Assembly (NCBI GenBank): GCA_015265235.1
Contig: JABZYJ010000014.1
Coordinates: 1 to 25,101, forward strand
Length of the DNA stretch: 25,101 nucleotides
Source of the DNA: Selenomonas sp.
GTDB taxonomy: Bacteria > Bacillota > Negativicutes > Selenomonadales > Selenomonadaceae
Direction: 5' to 3'
Positions within the stretch are counted from its first letter, which is position 1. Every line of letters starts with the position of its first letter. The translations under genes and the position numbers were made by a program. Shown one piece after another: positions 15,721-22,237 of this stretch. The notes beneath the pieces are model-generated. The model saw nothing but the letters and a program-made list of their open reading frames with translations. It was not told the DNA's origin and did not search any database.

Positions 15721-15758
15721 TGTGCGGCGGATGGTCTGCAAGGATCATCCGCCGCACA
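15721..15758 (+). promoter_or_regulatory. Leader hairpin of the tRNA transcript
   Basis: TGTGCGGCGGATG (15721-15733) pairs perfectly with CATCCGCCGCACA (15746-15758) around a 12-base loop. It starts about 12 bases after the -10 box and ends 10 bases before tRNA-Glu. There is no T-run, so it is not a terminator. A processing or stability role is possible. Confidence 0.65.
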
Positions 15759-15768
15759 GCGCGGATAC

Positions 15769-15843
15769 GGCGCGTTGGTCAAGTGGTTAAGACACCGCCC
15801 TTTCACGGCGGCTTCACGGGTTCGAATCCCGTACGCGTCACCA
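15769..15843 (+). tRNA. tRNA-Glu (UUC)
   Basis: The cloverleaf folds with acceptor GGCGCGT/ACGCGTC (one G-U), an anticodon stem CCGCC/GGCGG holding loop CTTTCAC (anticodon TTC), a T-arm GGGTTCGAATCCC and an encoded CCA end. Confidence 0.95.
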
Positions 15844-15848
15844 GGAAC

Positions 15849-15925
15849 GGCCCGGTAGTTTAGTTGGTTAGAATGCCGCCCTGTCACGGCGGAGGTCAGG
15901 GGTTCAAGTCCCCTTCGGGTCGCCA
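15849..15925 (+). tRNA. tRNA-Asp (GUC)
   Basis: Acceptor GGCCCGG pairs with TCGGGTC. The anticodon stem CCGCC/GGCGG holds loop CTGTCAC (anticodon GTC). The T-arm is GGGGTTCAAGTCCCC and CCA is encoded. It lies 5 bases after tRNA-Glu. Confidence 0.95.
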
Positions 15926-15936
15926 TTTTTCCTTTT

Positions 15937-16012
15937 GCCTCGGTAGCTCAGTTGGTAGAGCAGGGGACTGAAAATCCCCGTGTCAGTGGTTCGATTCCGC
16001 TCTGAGGCACCA
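15937..16012 (+). tRNA. tRNA-Phe (GAA)
   Basis: Acceptor GCCTCGG pairs with CTGAGGC. The anticodon stem GGGGA/TCCCC holds loop CTGAAAA (anticodon GAA). The D-arm is AGCTCAGTTGGTAGAGC and CCA is encoded. It is the last tRNA of the cluster. Confidence 0.95.
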
Positions 16013-16025
16013 CCTTGTAGCTGAG

Positions 16026-16060
16026 TCTCCGGTGCATCGTGTACGCACTGGGGATTTTTT
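16026..16060 (+). terminator. Terminator of the tRNA cluster
   Basis: TCTCCGGTGC (16026-16035) pairs with GCACTGGGGA (16045-16054), using G-U pairs, and is followed by six T residues. Confidence 0.75.
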
Positions 16061-16089
16061 GTTGGACTTTCTCTGTCTTAAAGGAGCGC

Positions 16090-16701
16090 ATGCCCGTGGA
16101 GCACTTTACGCAGATATTTCTCTCATTCATCGCCTCATGGGGCTATGTTGCTGTCGCCGTCCTCATGGCGGCAGAGAATGCGTGCATCCCCATCCCGAGC
16201 GAGTTGATCCTCGGATTCGCGGGCTACCTCATCTTCGCGGGACACATGTCGTTCGAGGGCGCACTCCTTGCGGGCATGGTCGGCGGGCTCCTCGGCTCGT
16301 TCTTTGCCTACGAGGTCGGCGCGCGCGGCGGACGCCCCTTTGTGGACAAATATGGGAAATACTTCCTCATCAAGCAGTCACACGTCAACGTCGCACAGGA
16401 TTGGTTCGACCGCTATGGGCTCAAGGCGGTGTTCTTCAGCCGCATGCTGCCCGTCGTGCGCACCTTCATCTCGCTGCCGGCAGGATTTGCCCGCGTCGAC
16501 CCGAAGCGCTTCTTCCTCTATACGATTGCGGGCTCACTCCCGTGGACGGCGGCGATCCTCTACGCTGGCATGATGCTCGGTGAGAGCTGGACCGATCTCA
16601 TGGAATACGGACACGAAGCGAGTATGATCTTCGTCGTTGTCGCCGTTATTGTGATTGCCGTCCTCTACCTGCGCTGGCGTAGAAAGAAGAATAGAAAATA
16701 A
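16090..16701 (+). CDS. DedA-family membrane protein
   Basis: The 203-residue protein has the DedA/VTT (PF09335) pattern: a first membrane stretch, the re-entrant AENACIPIPSELILGFAGYL motif, a glycine-rich GMVGGLLGSFFAYEVGARGG, then FFSRMLPVVRTFISLPAG with the conserved arginines. A basic tail RWRRKKNRK ends it. DedA proteins act in the cytoplasmic membrane as lipid-carrier flippases (undecaprenyl phosphate or phosphatidylethanolamine in studied cases) and support membrane homeostasis; the substrate here is unknown. AAGGAG lies 3 bases before ATG at 16090; an in-frame GTG at 16096 has better spacing and is an alternative start. It follows the tRNA terminator and ends at its own terminator. Confidence 0.9.
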   Translation: MPVEHFTQIFLSFIASWGYVAVAVLMAAENACIPIPSELILGFAGYLIFAGHMSFEGALLAGMVGGLLGSFFAYEVGARGGRPFVDKYGKYFLIKQSHVNVAQDWFDRYGLKAVFFSRMLPVVRTFISLPAGFARVDPKRFFLYTIAGSLPWTAAILYAGMMLGESWTDLMEYGHEASMIFVVVAVIVIAVLYLRWRRKKNRK

Positions 16702-16705
16702 AAAT

Positions 16706-16750
16706 GGCTTGTTGCGCGAAACTGCAAATTTCGTACAACACGCCTTTTTT
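16706..16750. terminator. Bidirectional terminator between dedA-like gene and brnQ
   Basis: GGC (16706-16708), GTTG and CGAAA arms pair with TTTCG, CAAC and GCC (up to 16744), followed by six T residues. A-rich sequence on the left gives a T-run for the minus strand too. It serves two convergent genes and resembles the terminators at 189 and 13332. Confidence 0.8.
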
Positions 16751-16753
16751 ATT

Positions 16754-18142
16754 CTATGTATCTGCTTCCTTGGGCGCCGGTGCTGTCTGAAAGAGCGAGA
16801 CGCAGAGCCCAATGAGTGCGCCGACGGCGGCGGGGCAGACCCACCCCATCATGATCCCGTAGAGGGGGATGGTTTGGCGCAGCAGTTCATGCAGTGCCGG
16901 CGGGCACAGCCCCGCGGCGTGCAGTCCGTCAATCAGCGAGAACACGAGCGTGAGGGAGATCGCTCCCTGATAGATGCTCTTGCGCCAGCCGATGAAATAA
17001 TCAAAGAGTGAGAGAATCACAAAGACGATGACGAGCGGATAGATTGTGACGAGGAAGGGCACGGCAAGCGTAATGATCTGTGTCAGCCCGATGTTCGATG
17101 CGGCAAAGCTGAACAGAATGGAGAGCAGCAGAAGACGCTCGTACGAAATGCGGCCCTTCAAGAGCTTGTTGAAGAACAGTGCAGCACTCGACGTGATACC
17201 GCAGCACGTCGTCAGACACGCCAGCCCGATGATGACGGCGAGCAGCAGATTGCCCGATGCGCCGAAGAAAATCCCGACGGCACCCGCGAGGATCTGCCCG
17301 CCGTTCTCTGACTGCCCCAGTACTGAGGCACTTGTCGCACCGATGTAGGCGAGCGATCCGTAGACCGCCGTCATGAGCGTCACCGTGATTAGCCCCGAGA
17401 TCAGGCATGCCGAGCCGATGGCATGGCGATCTGTGATCCCGCGCATCTGAATCGCATTCGTCACGAGTGCACCGATGGCGATCGAGGCAAGTAGATCCAT
17501 CGTCTGATAGCCATCCTGAAATCCCTGTGCGAACGGTGCCTCTAGGTAGACGCCTGTCGGCGCAAGGATGTTCCCCAGCGGCGCATGAAACGCCTGCGCA
17601 AAGAGGATAAAGAGCACAACGAGCAGGGCTGGTGTCAGCATCTTGCCCACACGGTCGATGATCTTGTTCGGGTTCAACGAGAGATAGTAGGATGCGGCAA
17701 AGAAAATCGCCGTGTAGATCAGCTGCCCTACCGCAAAATTCTCCTCCGTGAGGAACGGGCGGATCCCGATCTCAAACGAGACTGCGCCGGTGCGTGGCAT
17801 CGCAAAGAGCGGACCGATGATGAGATAGAGCAGGATGAGCAGTACCGTCGCAAAGCGCGGCCATGTCTTTTCGCGCAGCAGCGGCGTATATTCCCCGCCC
17901 GTCAGTGCGATCGCCGTGATGCCAAGCAGCGGCAGACCGACGCCCGTCGCCATAAATCCGATCATCGCAAGCAGCGTATGCTCACCCGCCGCCTGTCCCA
18001 ACGCAGGTGGAAAGATCAAATTTCCCGCGCCGAAGTAGATGGAGAACATCATAAATCCGAGCGTCAGAAGATCCTTTTTGTTTAACTTATTTATGATTGA
18101 TCCCTCCGAATCATATCCAAAAATTTCGATAAAATAGTTCAA
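16754..18142 (-). CDS. brnQ: Branched-chain amino acid carrier BrnQ
   Basis: The protein is a LIVCS-family cation-coupled importer of leucine, isoleucine and valine, with about twelve membrane helices. The family start is KKDLLTLGFMMFSIYFGAGNLIFPPALGQAAG; SYYLSLNPNKIIDRVGKMLTP and GITSSAALFFNKL are also typical. The start is uncertain. The given span begins at TTG (18142), which coincides with the expected transcription start and has no ribosome site. GGAGGG at 18102-18107 would serve ATA at 18094 (7-base spacing) or ATC at 18097, which would yield an N-terminus matching the family. No ATG, GTG or TTG lies there. A CodY-like box lies at 18122-18136. Confidence 0.93.
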   Translation of the reverse strand: MNYFIEIFGYDSEGSIINKLNKKDLLTLGFMMFSIYFGAGNLIFPPALGQAAGEHTLLAMIGFMATGVGLPLLGITAIALTGGEYTPLLREKTWPRFATVLLILLYLIIGPLFAMPRTGAVSFEIGIRPFLTEENFAVGQLIYTAIFFAASYYLSLNPNKIIDRVGKMLTPALLVVLFILFAQAFHAPLGNILAPTGVYLEAPFAQGFQDGYQTMDLLASIAIGALVTNAIQMRGITDRHAIGSACLISGLITVTLMTAVYGSLAYIGATSASVLGQSENGGQILAGAVGIFFGASGNLLLAVIIGLACLTTCCGITSSAALFFNKLLKGRISYERLLLLSILFSFAASNIGLTQIITLAVPFLVTIYPLVIVFVILSLFDYFIGWRKSIYQGAISLTLVFSLIDGLHAAGLCPPALHELLRQTIPLYGIMMGWVCPAAVGALIGLCVSLFQTAPAPKEADT

Positions 18143-18176
18143 TTTGCATTATTGCAGAATTGGGGCGGTATGTCAA
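18122..18176 (-). promoter_or_regulatory. brnQ: brnQ promoter with CodY-box-like operator
   Basis: On the minus strand TTGACA (18171-18176), 17 bases and AATAAT form the promoter. Just after it TATTTTATCGAAATT (plus-strand 18122-18136) matches 11 of 15 positions of the CodY consensus AATTTTCWGAAAATT. A repressor bound there would block the transcription start. The sites are read by eye; binding is inference. Confidence 0.6.
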
Positions 18177-18238
18177 GAAAGCATCGACGCCATTTCATGG
18201 GATGTGCCGTGAATAATTCTATCTCTTTATCCCTTCAT

Positions 18239-18253
18239 TTTATCCGTGATTCC
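18239..18253 (-). repeat. Solo end of the GGAAnCnCTGATAAA repeat family
   Basis: On the minus strand GGAATCACGGATAAA is followed by ATGAAGGG. This resembles the left end of the MITE-like element at 15505 over about 22 bases. No partner end is found within 200 bases. Confidence 0.45.
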
Positions 18254-18417
18254 TTTACTAATCGGAGAATATATAGTATGATACAACTGATAACAGCGGT
18301 AATCTGATTTGTGGCTCTGTCACGGAGAAAATAGGTTTCGGTCAGAAACGTTGTGATGTAAAACAGGTGTAAGGGGGATGTTTTTGTCCCGTATGGTGAA
18401 AGGCAGGAGTAGGCAGT

Positions 18418-18789
18418 ATGAAATTCTATTGCGAAATTACGAGCATCGGTGAGGAATCCCTTCTTTTCCTGGATGATCCGAATGCCAACTTCATCATCAT
18501 CTTTAACAATAATGCACCTGAGGAGCTGGCAGAGTTCTCCGTGCTGCACACGCCTGCGAACTACAACGCGGATCCCGTTGTCGGCGATACGCTGATTATC
18601 GGCGATAAGGCATTCACAATCACGGCGATCGGTGATGAGGCACTGCACACGCTGCGGGAGCTCGGACACTGCACGCTTTCGTTCAAGGGCGGCGATACAC
18701 CCGAGCGCCCCGGCTGCATCATGCTGCAAGGCGATGCTCCTCTCGTCAAGGACGACATCAAGATGGGCGTGACGATCGAAATCCACTAA
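18418..18789 (+). CDS. Glucitol/sorbitol-type PTS EIIA protein
   Basis: The 123-residue protein matches the PTS IIA-glucitol/sorbitol family (PF03829; E. coli SrlB, about 123 residues). Shared features are NNNAPEELAEFSVLH, with H44 at the place of the phosphorylated histidine, and TAIGDEALHTLRELGHCTLSFKGGDTPERPG. In the family this cytosolic protein passes phosphate from HPr to the IIB unit of the sorbitol permease. No IIB, IIC or sorbitol-phosphate dehydrogenase gene is next to it, so a regulatory role or distant partners are possible. AGGAG lies eight bases before the ATG. It has its own terminator and seems monocistronic. Confidence 0.85.
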   Translation: MKFYCEITSIGEESLLFLDDPNANFIIIFNNNAPEELAEFSVLHTPANYNADPVVGDTLIIGDKAFTITAIGDEALHTLRELGHCTLSFKGGDTPERPGCIMLQGDAPLVKDDIKMGVTIEIH

Positions 18790-18800
18790 CCGATGCGTCC

Positions 18801-18835
18801 AAGGGAGTCGCCGCAGATGCGGCGGCTTCCTTTTT
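18801..18835 (+). terminator. Terminator after the EIIA gene
   Basis: GGGAGTCGCCGC pairs with GCGGCGGCTTCC around AGAT, followed by five T residues. Confidence 0.85.
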
Positions 18836-18917
18836 ATTTACGTCGGATGCCCGCCCCACAGAGCGCATGATTTGCGTGCGGTTGGCGGATATCGCCGGTG
18901 CGGGGGCGTCAAATGAT

Positions 18918-18945
18918 TTCAAAAAACATATTCCTATGGTACAAT
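18918..18945 (+). promoter_or_regulatory. Promoter of the ArnT-like gene
   Basis: TTCAAA (18918-18923), 16 bases and TACAAT (18940-18945) lie 34 bases before the ATG. Confidence 0.5.
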
Positions 18946-18979
18946 GCAGGGGATTGAAATGTAATGGGGGCATATCTGC

Positions 18980-20566
18980 ATGAACGATGAGAAAAATCTT
19001 GCGTGGCCGGTCTATCTCGTCCTGCTCGCGGTGGTCTCGTTTCAGATCTTTTACGGCATCGGCGGATTGGCTTTGCTCGATCCCGATGAGCCAGTCTATG
19101 CGGAGACGGCGAAGGAGATGATCCGCTTCGGCGACTATCTTTCGCCGCGTATCTACAATGAGTTCTGGTACGACAAGCCGCCCATCTTCTACTGGCTGGT
19201 CGTGGCGTCGCTCAAGCTGTTCGGCGGATTCAGCGAACTTGCGGCACGTCTGCCGGCATCGTTTATGGCGATTGGTTCCGTTCTTCTGACCGCACTGGCG
19301 TCGGCGCGTATTTTCGGTGCACGTACGGGATTCTGGGCGGGCATGATCACGGGGACGAGCGTCTTTCTCATGTACATGGGAAAGGCGTCCGTCACGGATA
19401 CGACGCTGCTCTTCTTCATGACGGCGGCACTCTTCCTGTTCATTCATCGGCAGTACTGGCTGATGTACCTTTGCTGCGGACTTGCTGTCATGACGAAGGG
19501 GCCGATCGGCATTGTCTTCCCCGGCGGCATTATCTTTTTCTACCTGCTGCTTACGCGTCAGCTGGAGCTTTTGCTCCGCATGCATGTTCTGCGCGGCGTG
19601 CTGCTTGCCGCGCTCGTCGGCATGCCTTGGTACGTCTATATGTATACGGTACATGGGATGCCGTTCATCCACGACTTTATCGGCTTTCACAACATTAGCC
19701 GCTTTGCGCATCCGCTGCATCCTGTGCGCGACCACTGGTATTTCTATATCCCCGTCGTACTGCTTGGATTTTTCCCGTGGACGGGGCTGCTCATTCAGTC
19801 GGTCAAGAACGCCTATCGTCACAGCTTCGGTGAGGAGGCGGAGCAGCTGGCGTTCTTCCAAGTCTGGTGGATCTTCGTCTTTGTCTTTTTCTCTTTTGCC
19901 CAGACCAAGCAGGTCTCCTATATGCTGCTCCTCGTACCGCCGCTTGCGACCATCATCGGCTGGAACCTCGCGCAGATGCTCGACGACTGGCGACAGACGC
20001 ATTTTGGCTGGGCAGGCGGAAGTGCCGTTCTCTTTCTCGTGATGGGGATTGGGTGGCTGCTCGCGGGAGACGGGCTTCCACAGCTCGCTGAGGGCGGACT
20101 TTGGCTGGGGACGCTGACACTCATCTTCGGGGCGGCGATCATCTACCATATCACTGCTTCGCATCGCCTCATGCTTGCTGCATGGCTGCACGTCATCATG
20201 GCCGTGGTGACGATGGTCATCGGCTTCGGCGTCATGATGCCTGCTGTTGAGGGGGAGTTCAGCGTCAAGCAGGTTGCACGCGACTACGCAGCGCAGTATC
20301 ATCCTATGGCCGAGGAGGAGGGGCGCGTCCTCTACATCGACAAGCAGCTGCGCCCCGGAGTGATGCTCTATACGGATATCCCGGGACTTGAGGCGGATGT
20401 CAATCAGCCGGAGGAGCTCACTGCAATACGGGACGATCCACGCCCAAAGTACATCATCATTCGTGACTTTATGTACCAACGCAAGATCAAGGAACTCGGT
20501 GCGGAGCGCTGGCAGCTCGTGGAGGAAAAGGATGGACTCTGCATCTTCCGCGACGATGGACCATAA
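18980..20566 (+). CDS. ArnT/PMT-like lipid-linked-sugar glycosyltransferase (GT39/GT83)
   Basis: The 528-residue membrane enzyme has about eleven to twelve helices and a C-terminal soluble tail of about 100 residues. The family acidic motif in the first outer loop reads LLDPDEPVYAETAKEM (D36, E37), followed by FWYDKPPIFYWL (63-72), as in ArnT. Such enzymes take a sugar from a polyprenyl phosphate and place it on lipid A, another glycolipid or protein outside the cytoplasmic membrane. Aminoarabinose transfer cannot be claimed, because no arn genes are nearby. A GGGGG site precedes the ATG. It appears to be a single-gene unit with its own promoter. The minus strand carries a 573-codon open frame over it, judged to be a shadow. 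Confidence 0.85.
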   Translation: MNDEKNLAWPVYLVLLAVVSFQIFYGIGGLALLDPDEPVYAETAKEMIRFGDYLSPRIYNEFWYDKPPIFYWLVVASLKLFGGFSELAARLPASFMAIGSVLLTALASARIFGARTGFWAGMITGTSVFLMYMGKASVTDTTLLFFMTAALFLFIHRQYWLMYLCCGLAVMTKGPIGIVFPGGIIFFYLLLTRQLELLLRMHVLRGVLLAALVGMPWYVYMYTVHGMPFIHDFIGFHNISRFAHPLHPVRDHWYFYIPVVLLGFFPWTGLLIQSVKNAYRHSFGEEAEQLAFFQVWWIFVFVFFSFAQTKQVSYMLLLVPPLATIIGWNLAQMLDDWRQTHFGWAGGSAVLFLVMGIGWLLAGDGLPQLAEGGLWLGTLTLIFGAAIIYHITASHRLMLAAWLHVIMAVVTMVIGFGVMMPAVEGEFSVKQVARDYAAQYHPMAEEEGRVLYIDKQLRPGVMLYTDIPGLEADVNQPEELTAIRDDPRPKYIIIRDFMYQRKIKELGAERWQLVEEKDGLCIFRDDGP

Positions 20567-20611
20567 TTTTCAAAAAAACTTTTGGATCAAAGAAGGAGAA
20601 TTCTATTTTGT

Positions 20612-20626
20612 GGAGAATTATTATTT
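20612..20626 (+). promoter_or_regulatory. Possible PerR/Fur-type box before the superoxide reductase gene
   Basis: GGAGAATTATTATTT matches the centre of the PerR consensus TTATAATNATTATAA (9 of 14 fixed positions, AATNATTAT intact). It lies about 85 bases before the start codon. The call is weak. Confidence 0.3.
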
Positions 20627-20710
20627 GTGAAAGATGAAATAGATCATATCTATGGCATCTGATACTCCACATTTATTACTTTGCTGTGTATTTTATTTAG
20701 GAGGATATTT

Positions 20711-21091
20711 ATGTCAGTATTTTATCTTGCGGGGAAATCCCATCTTGTTGAGGTCTACGGCGACGAGGCACTCGATCTTTCGTGCTGCGGCAATCCGCTG
20801 AAGGAACTGAAGCCGAACACGGTCGATGCGGCGCAGGAGAAGCACGTTCCTGTGCCGACCTACGATGCGGCAAAGCATGAGGTGTCGGTCAGCGTCGGCT
20901 CGGTGGCACATCCGATGACGGAGGAGCATCTCATCAACTGGGTTATGCTCGTCACGAAGCGCGGCACGCAGCGCGTCGATCTCACGGCAGTGGATGCACC
21001 GACCGTTACGTTCCGCCTCGCTGACGGCGATGCGCCGGTCAAGGTGCTTGCCTACTGCAATCTCCACGGACTCTGGCAGGCAGAGATCTGA
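20711..21091 (+). CDS. Superoxide reductase (desulfoferrodoxin-like, no rubredoxin-type centre)
   Basis: The 126-residue protein reduces superoxide to hydrogen peroxide without making oxygen, an anaerobe's defence. The catalytic iron site is complete: H45 in EKHVP (with E43), H67 and H73 in AHPMTEEHLINW, and C116 and H119 in YCNLHGLW. The N-terminal desulforedoxin-like domain keeps only C25-C26 in DLSCCGNPLKEL and lacks the first CxxC pair. The second iron centre of desulfoferrodoxin should therefore be missing, as in Treponema-type (class III) enzymes. AGGAGG six bases before the ATG fixes the start, although the frame opens at 20681. Electron donor is unknown. Confidence 0.93.
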   Translation: MSVFYLAGKSHLVEVYGDEALDLSCCGNPLKELKPNTVDAAQEKHVPVPTYDAAKHEVSVSVGSVAHPMTEEHLINWVMLVTKRGTQRVDLTAVDAPTVTFRLADGDAPVKVLAYCNLHGLWQAEI

Positions 21092-21098
21092 GCTTTAG

Positions 21099-21172
21099 TT
21101 TATCCGTAATTCTTTGAACATGGACAGCCGCTGCACGTTTGTGTGGCGGCTGTTTTAGGAAGCGCTGATAAA
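21099..21172. repeat. Two solo repeat ends flanking a terminator
   Basis: TTTATCCGTAATTCT (21099-21113) and GGAAGCGCTGATAAA (21158-21172) are diverged copies of the end sequence of the MITE-like family. They face away from each other, so they do not bound one element. The second continues AACAGTCCCTTGGATTGTG, resembling the inner part of the 15505 element. Confidence 0.45.
21124..21156 (+). terminator. Terminator after the superoxide reductase gene
   Basis: ACAGCCGC (21124-21131) pairs with GCGGCTGT (21146-21153), with GCAC/GTGT inside, followed by TTT. Confidence 0.8.
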
Positions 21173-21283
21173 ACAGTCCCTTGGATTGTGCAAATGAAAA
21201 ATCAGTCGCAATTCTCTCTGTACTCATGTATAATAAAATTATCGCATGAGCGATGCAGAAGAATGGCGACAGGGGGCGATGGT

Positions 21284-22237
21284 ATGCGCTGGGCACAGGT
21301 GAGTGTTGTGACGACGCATGAGGGCGCAGATCTGATCGGGAATATTCTGATGGAGCTGGGCGCTGCGGGGACGGAGATCGATGATCCGTCTCTCGTGAAT
21401 ACGTACATTGATGCAGGGCTGTGGGACTATACCGATCTGCCGCGTGCCGAGGACACGGAAACTGTGACGGTGCGCGCCTATCTGCCTGAGGATGAGCGGC
21501 TCGAGAGCAGTCTCCTCACCCTCACGGAGCGCATTGAGGGGCTGCGTCGTGCCGATGCTCCGATCGGGGCAGGGACCGTTTCCCATGTCTTTGTCGCGGA
21601 TGAGGATTGGGCAGAGACGTGGAAGGCGTATATCCACACCGAGAAGATCGGGCAGCGCATCGTTGTACGCCCGACATGGGAGGAGTATACGCCGTCGGGG
21701 GATGAGATCGTCATCGATCTCGACCCCGGGGCGGCATTCGGAACGGGGGCACATGCGACGACAGCGATGTGTCTGCGCTGGCTTGAGCACGTTGTCTGCC
21801 CCGGGATGCGCGTCTATGACGTGGGCTGCGGCTCGGGCATTCTCGCGATTGCAGCGTCGAAACTCGGCGCGGGCGAGGTGATCGCCATGGACTACGACCC
21901 CGTTGCGGTCTCCGTCACCGAGGAAAACATCGAACAGAACAACGTCACGAACGTCGTCGCTCTGCAGAGCGATCTTCTCACCGTATGTCGTGGAATGCCG
22001 CCGGCCGAGTTGATCACGGCGAACATCATCGCGGATATCATTATCCGTCTGTTTGACCAGCTGGATCAGCATCTGGCACGGGGCGGTGTCCTGCTCGCCT
22101 CGGGCATCATTGATGACCGCATCGACGAGGTGGAGCGGGCGGCAAAGGAGCACGGCTTTACCGTGCTCGATATGACCTGTGAAAAGGAGTGGGCGGCGAT
22201 GATCATCCGCCGTACAGCGGATCTCGAAGAGGTATGA
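21284..22237 (+). CDS. prmA: Ribosomal protein L11 methyltransferase PrmA
   Basis: The 317-residue SAM-dependent enzyme methylates ribosomal protein L11. The N-terminal L11-recognition part begins MRWAQVSVVTTHEGADLIGNILMELGAAG. The middle has WAETWKAYIHTEKIGQRIVVRPTWEEY and DPGAAFGTGAHATTAMC. The SAM-binding loop is VYDVGCGSGILAIAASKLGA, and ITANIIADII is the substrate-side motif. GGGGG seven bases before ATG at 21284 sets the start, though the frame is open upstream to 21143. A TATAAT at 21229-21234 may be its -10 box, with a poor -35. Its stop overlaps the rsmE start (ATGA). Confidence 0.95.
   Translation: MRWAQVSVVTTHEGADLIGNILMELGAAGTEIDDPSLVNTYIDAGLWDYTDLPRAEDTETVTVRAYLPEDERLESSLLTLTERIEGLRRADAPIGAGTVSHVFVADEDWAETWKAYIHTEKIGQRIVVRPTWEEYTPSGDEIVIDLDPGAAFGTGAHATTAMCLRWLEHVVCPGMRVYDVGCGSGILAIAASKLGAGEVIAMDYDPVAVSVTEENIEQNNVTNVVALQSDLLTVCRGMPPAELITANIIADIIIRLFDQLDQHLARGGVLLASGIIDDRIDEVERAAKEHGFTVLDMTCEKEWAAMIIRRTADLEEV

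Noticed and set aside
15588..16130. Minus-strand frames reading GLEPLTSAVTGR and GIEPLTRGFSVPCS
   Set aside because: These are antisense translations of the tRNA cluster, a well-known source of false protein annotations.
14473..18232. Shared TAAAGAGATAGAAT stretch near 14475 and (minus strand) near 18220
   Set aside because: The match is short and AT-rich, and no second feature supports a common role; it is noted only in the spacer entry.
18758..20479. 573-codon open frame on the minus strand
   Set aside because: It lies exactly opposite the ArnT-like gene, is extremely rich in Arg, His, Glu and Asp, and shows no domain. It is a shadow produced by GC-rich codon use.
20565..20579. AATTTTCAAAAAAAC as a CodY box upstream of the superoxide reductase gene
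   Set aside because: It has 12 of 15 matches but sits in an A/T run overlapping the previous stop codon and far from a clear promoter, so chance is likely.
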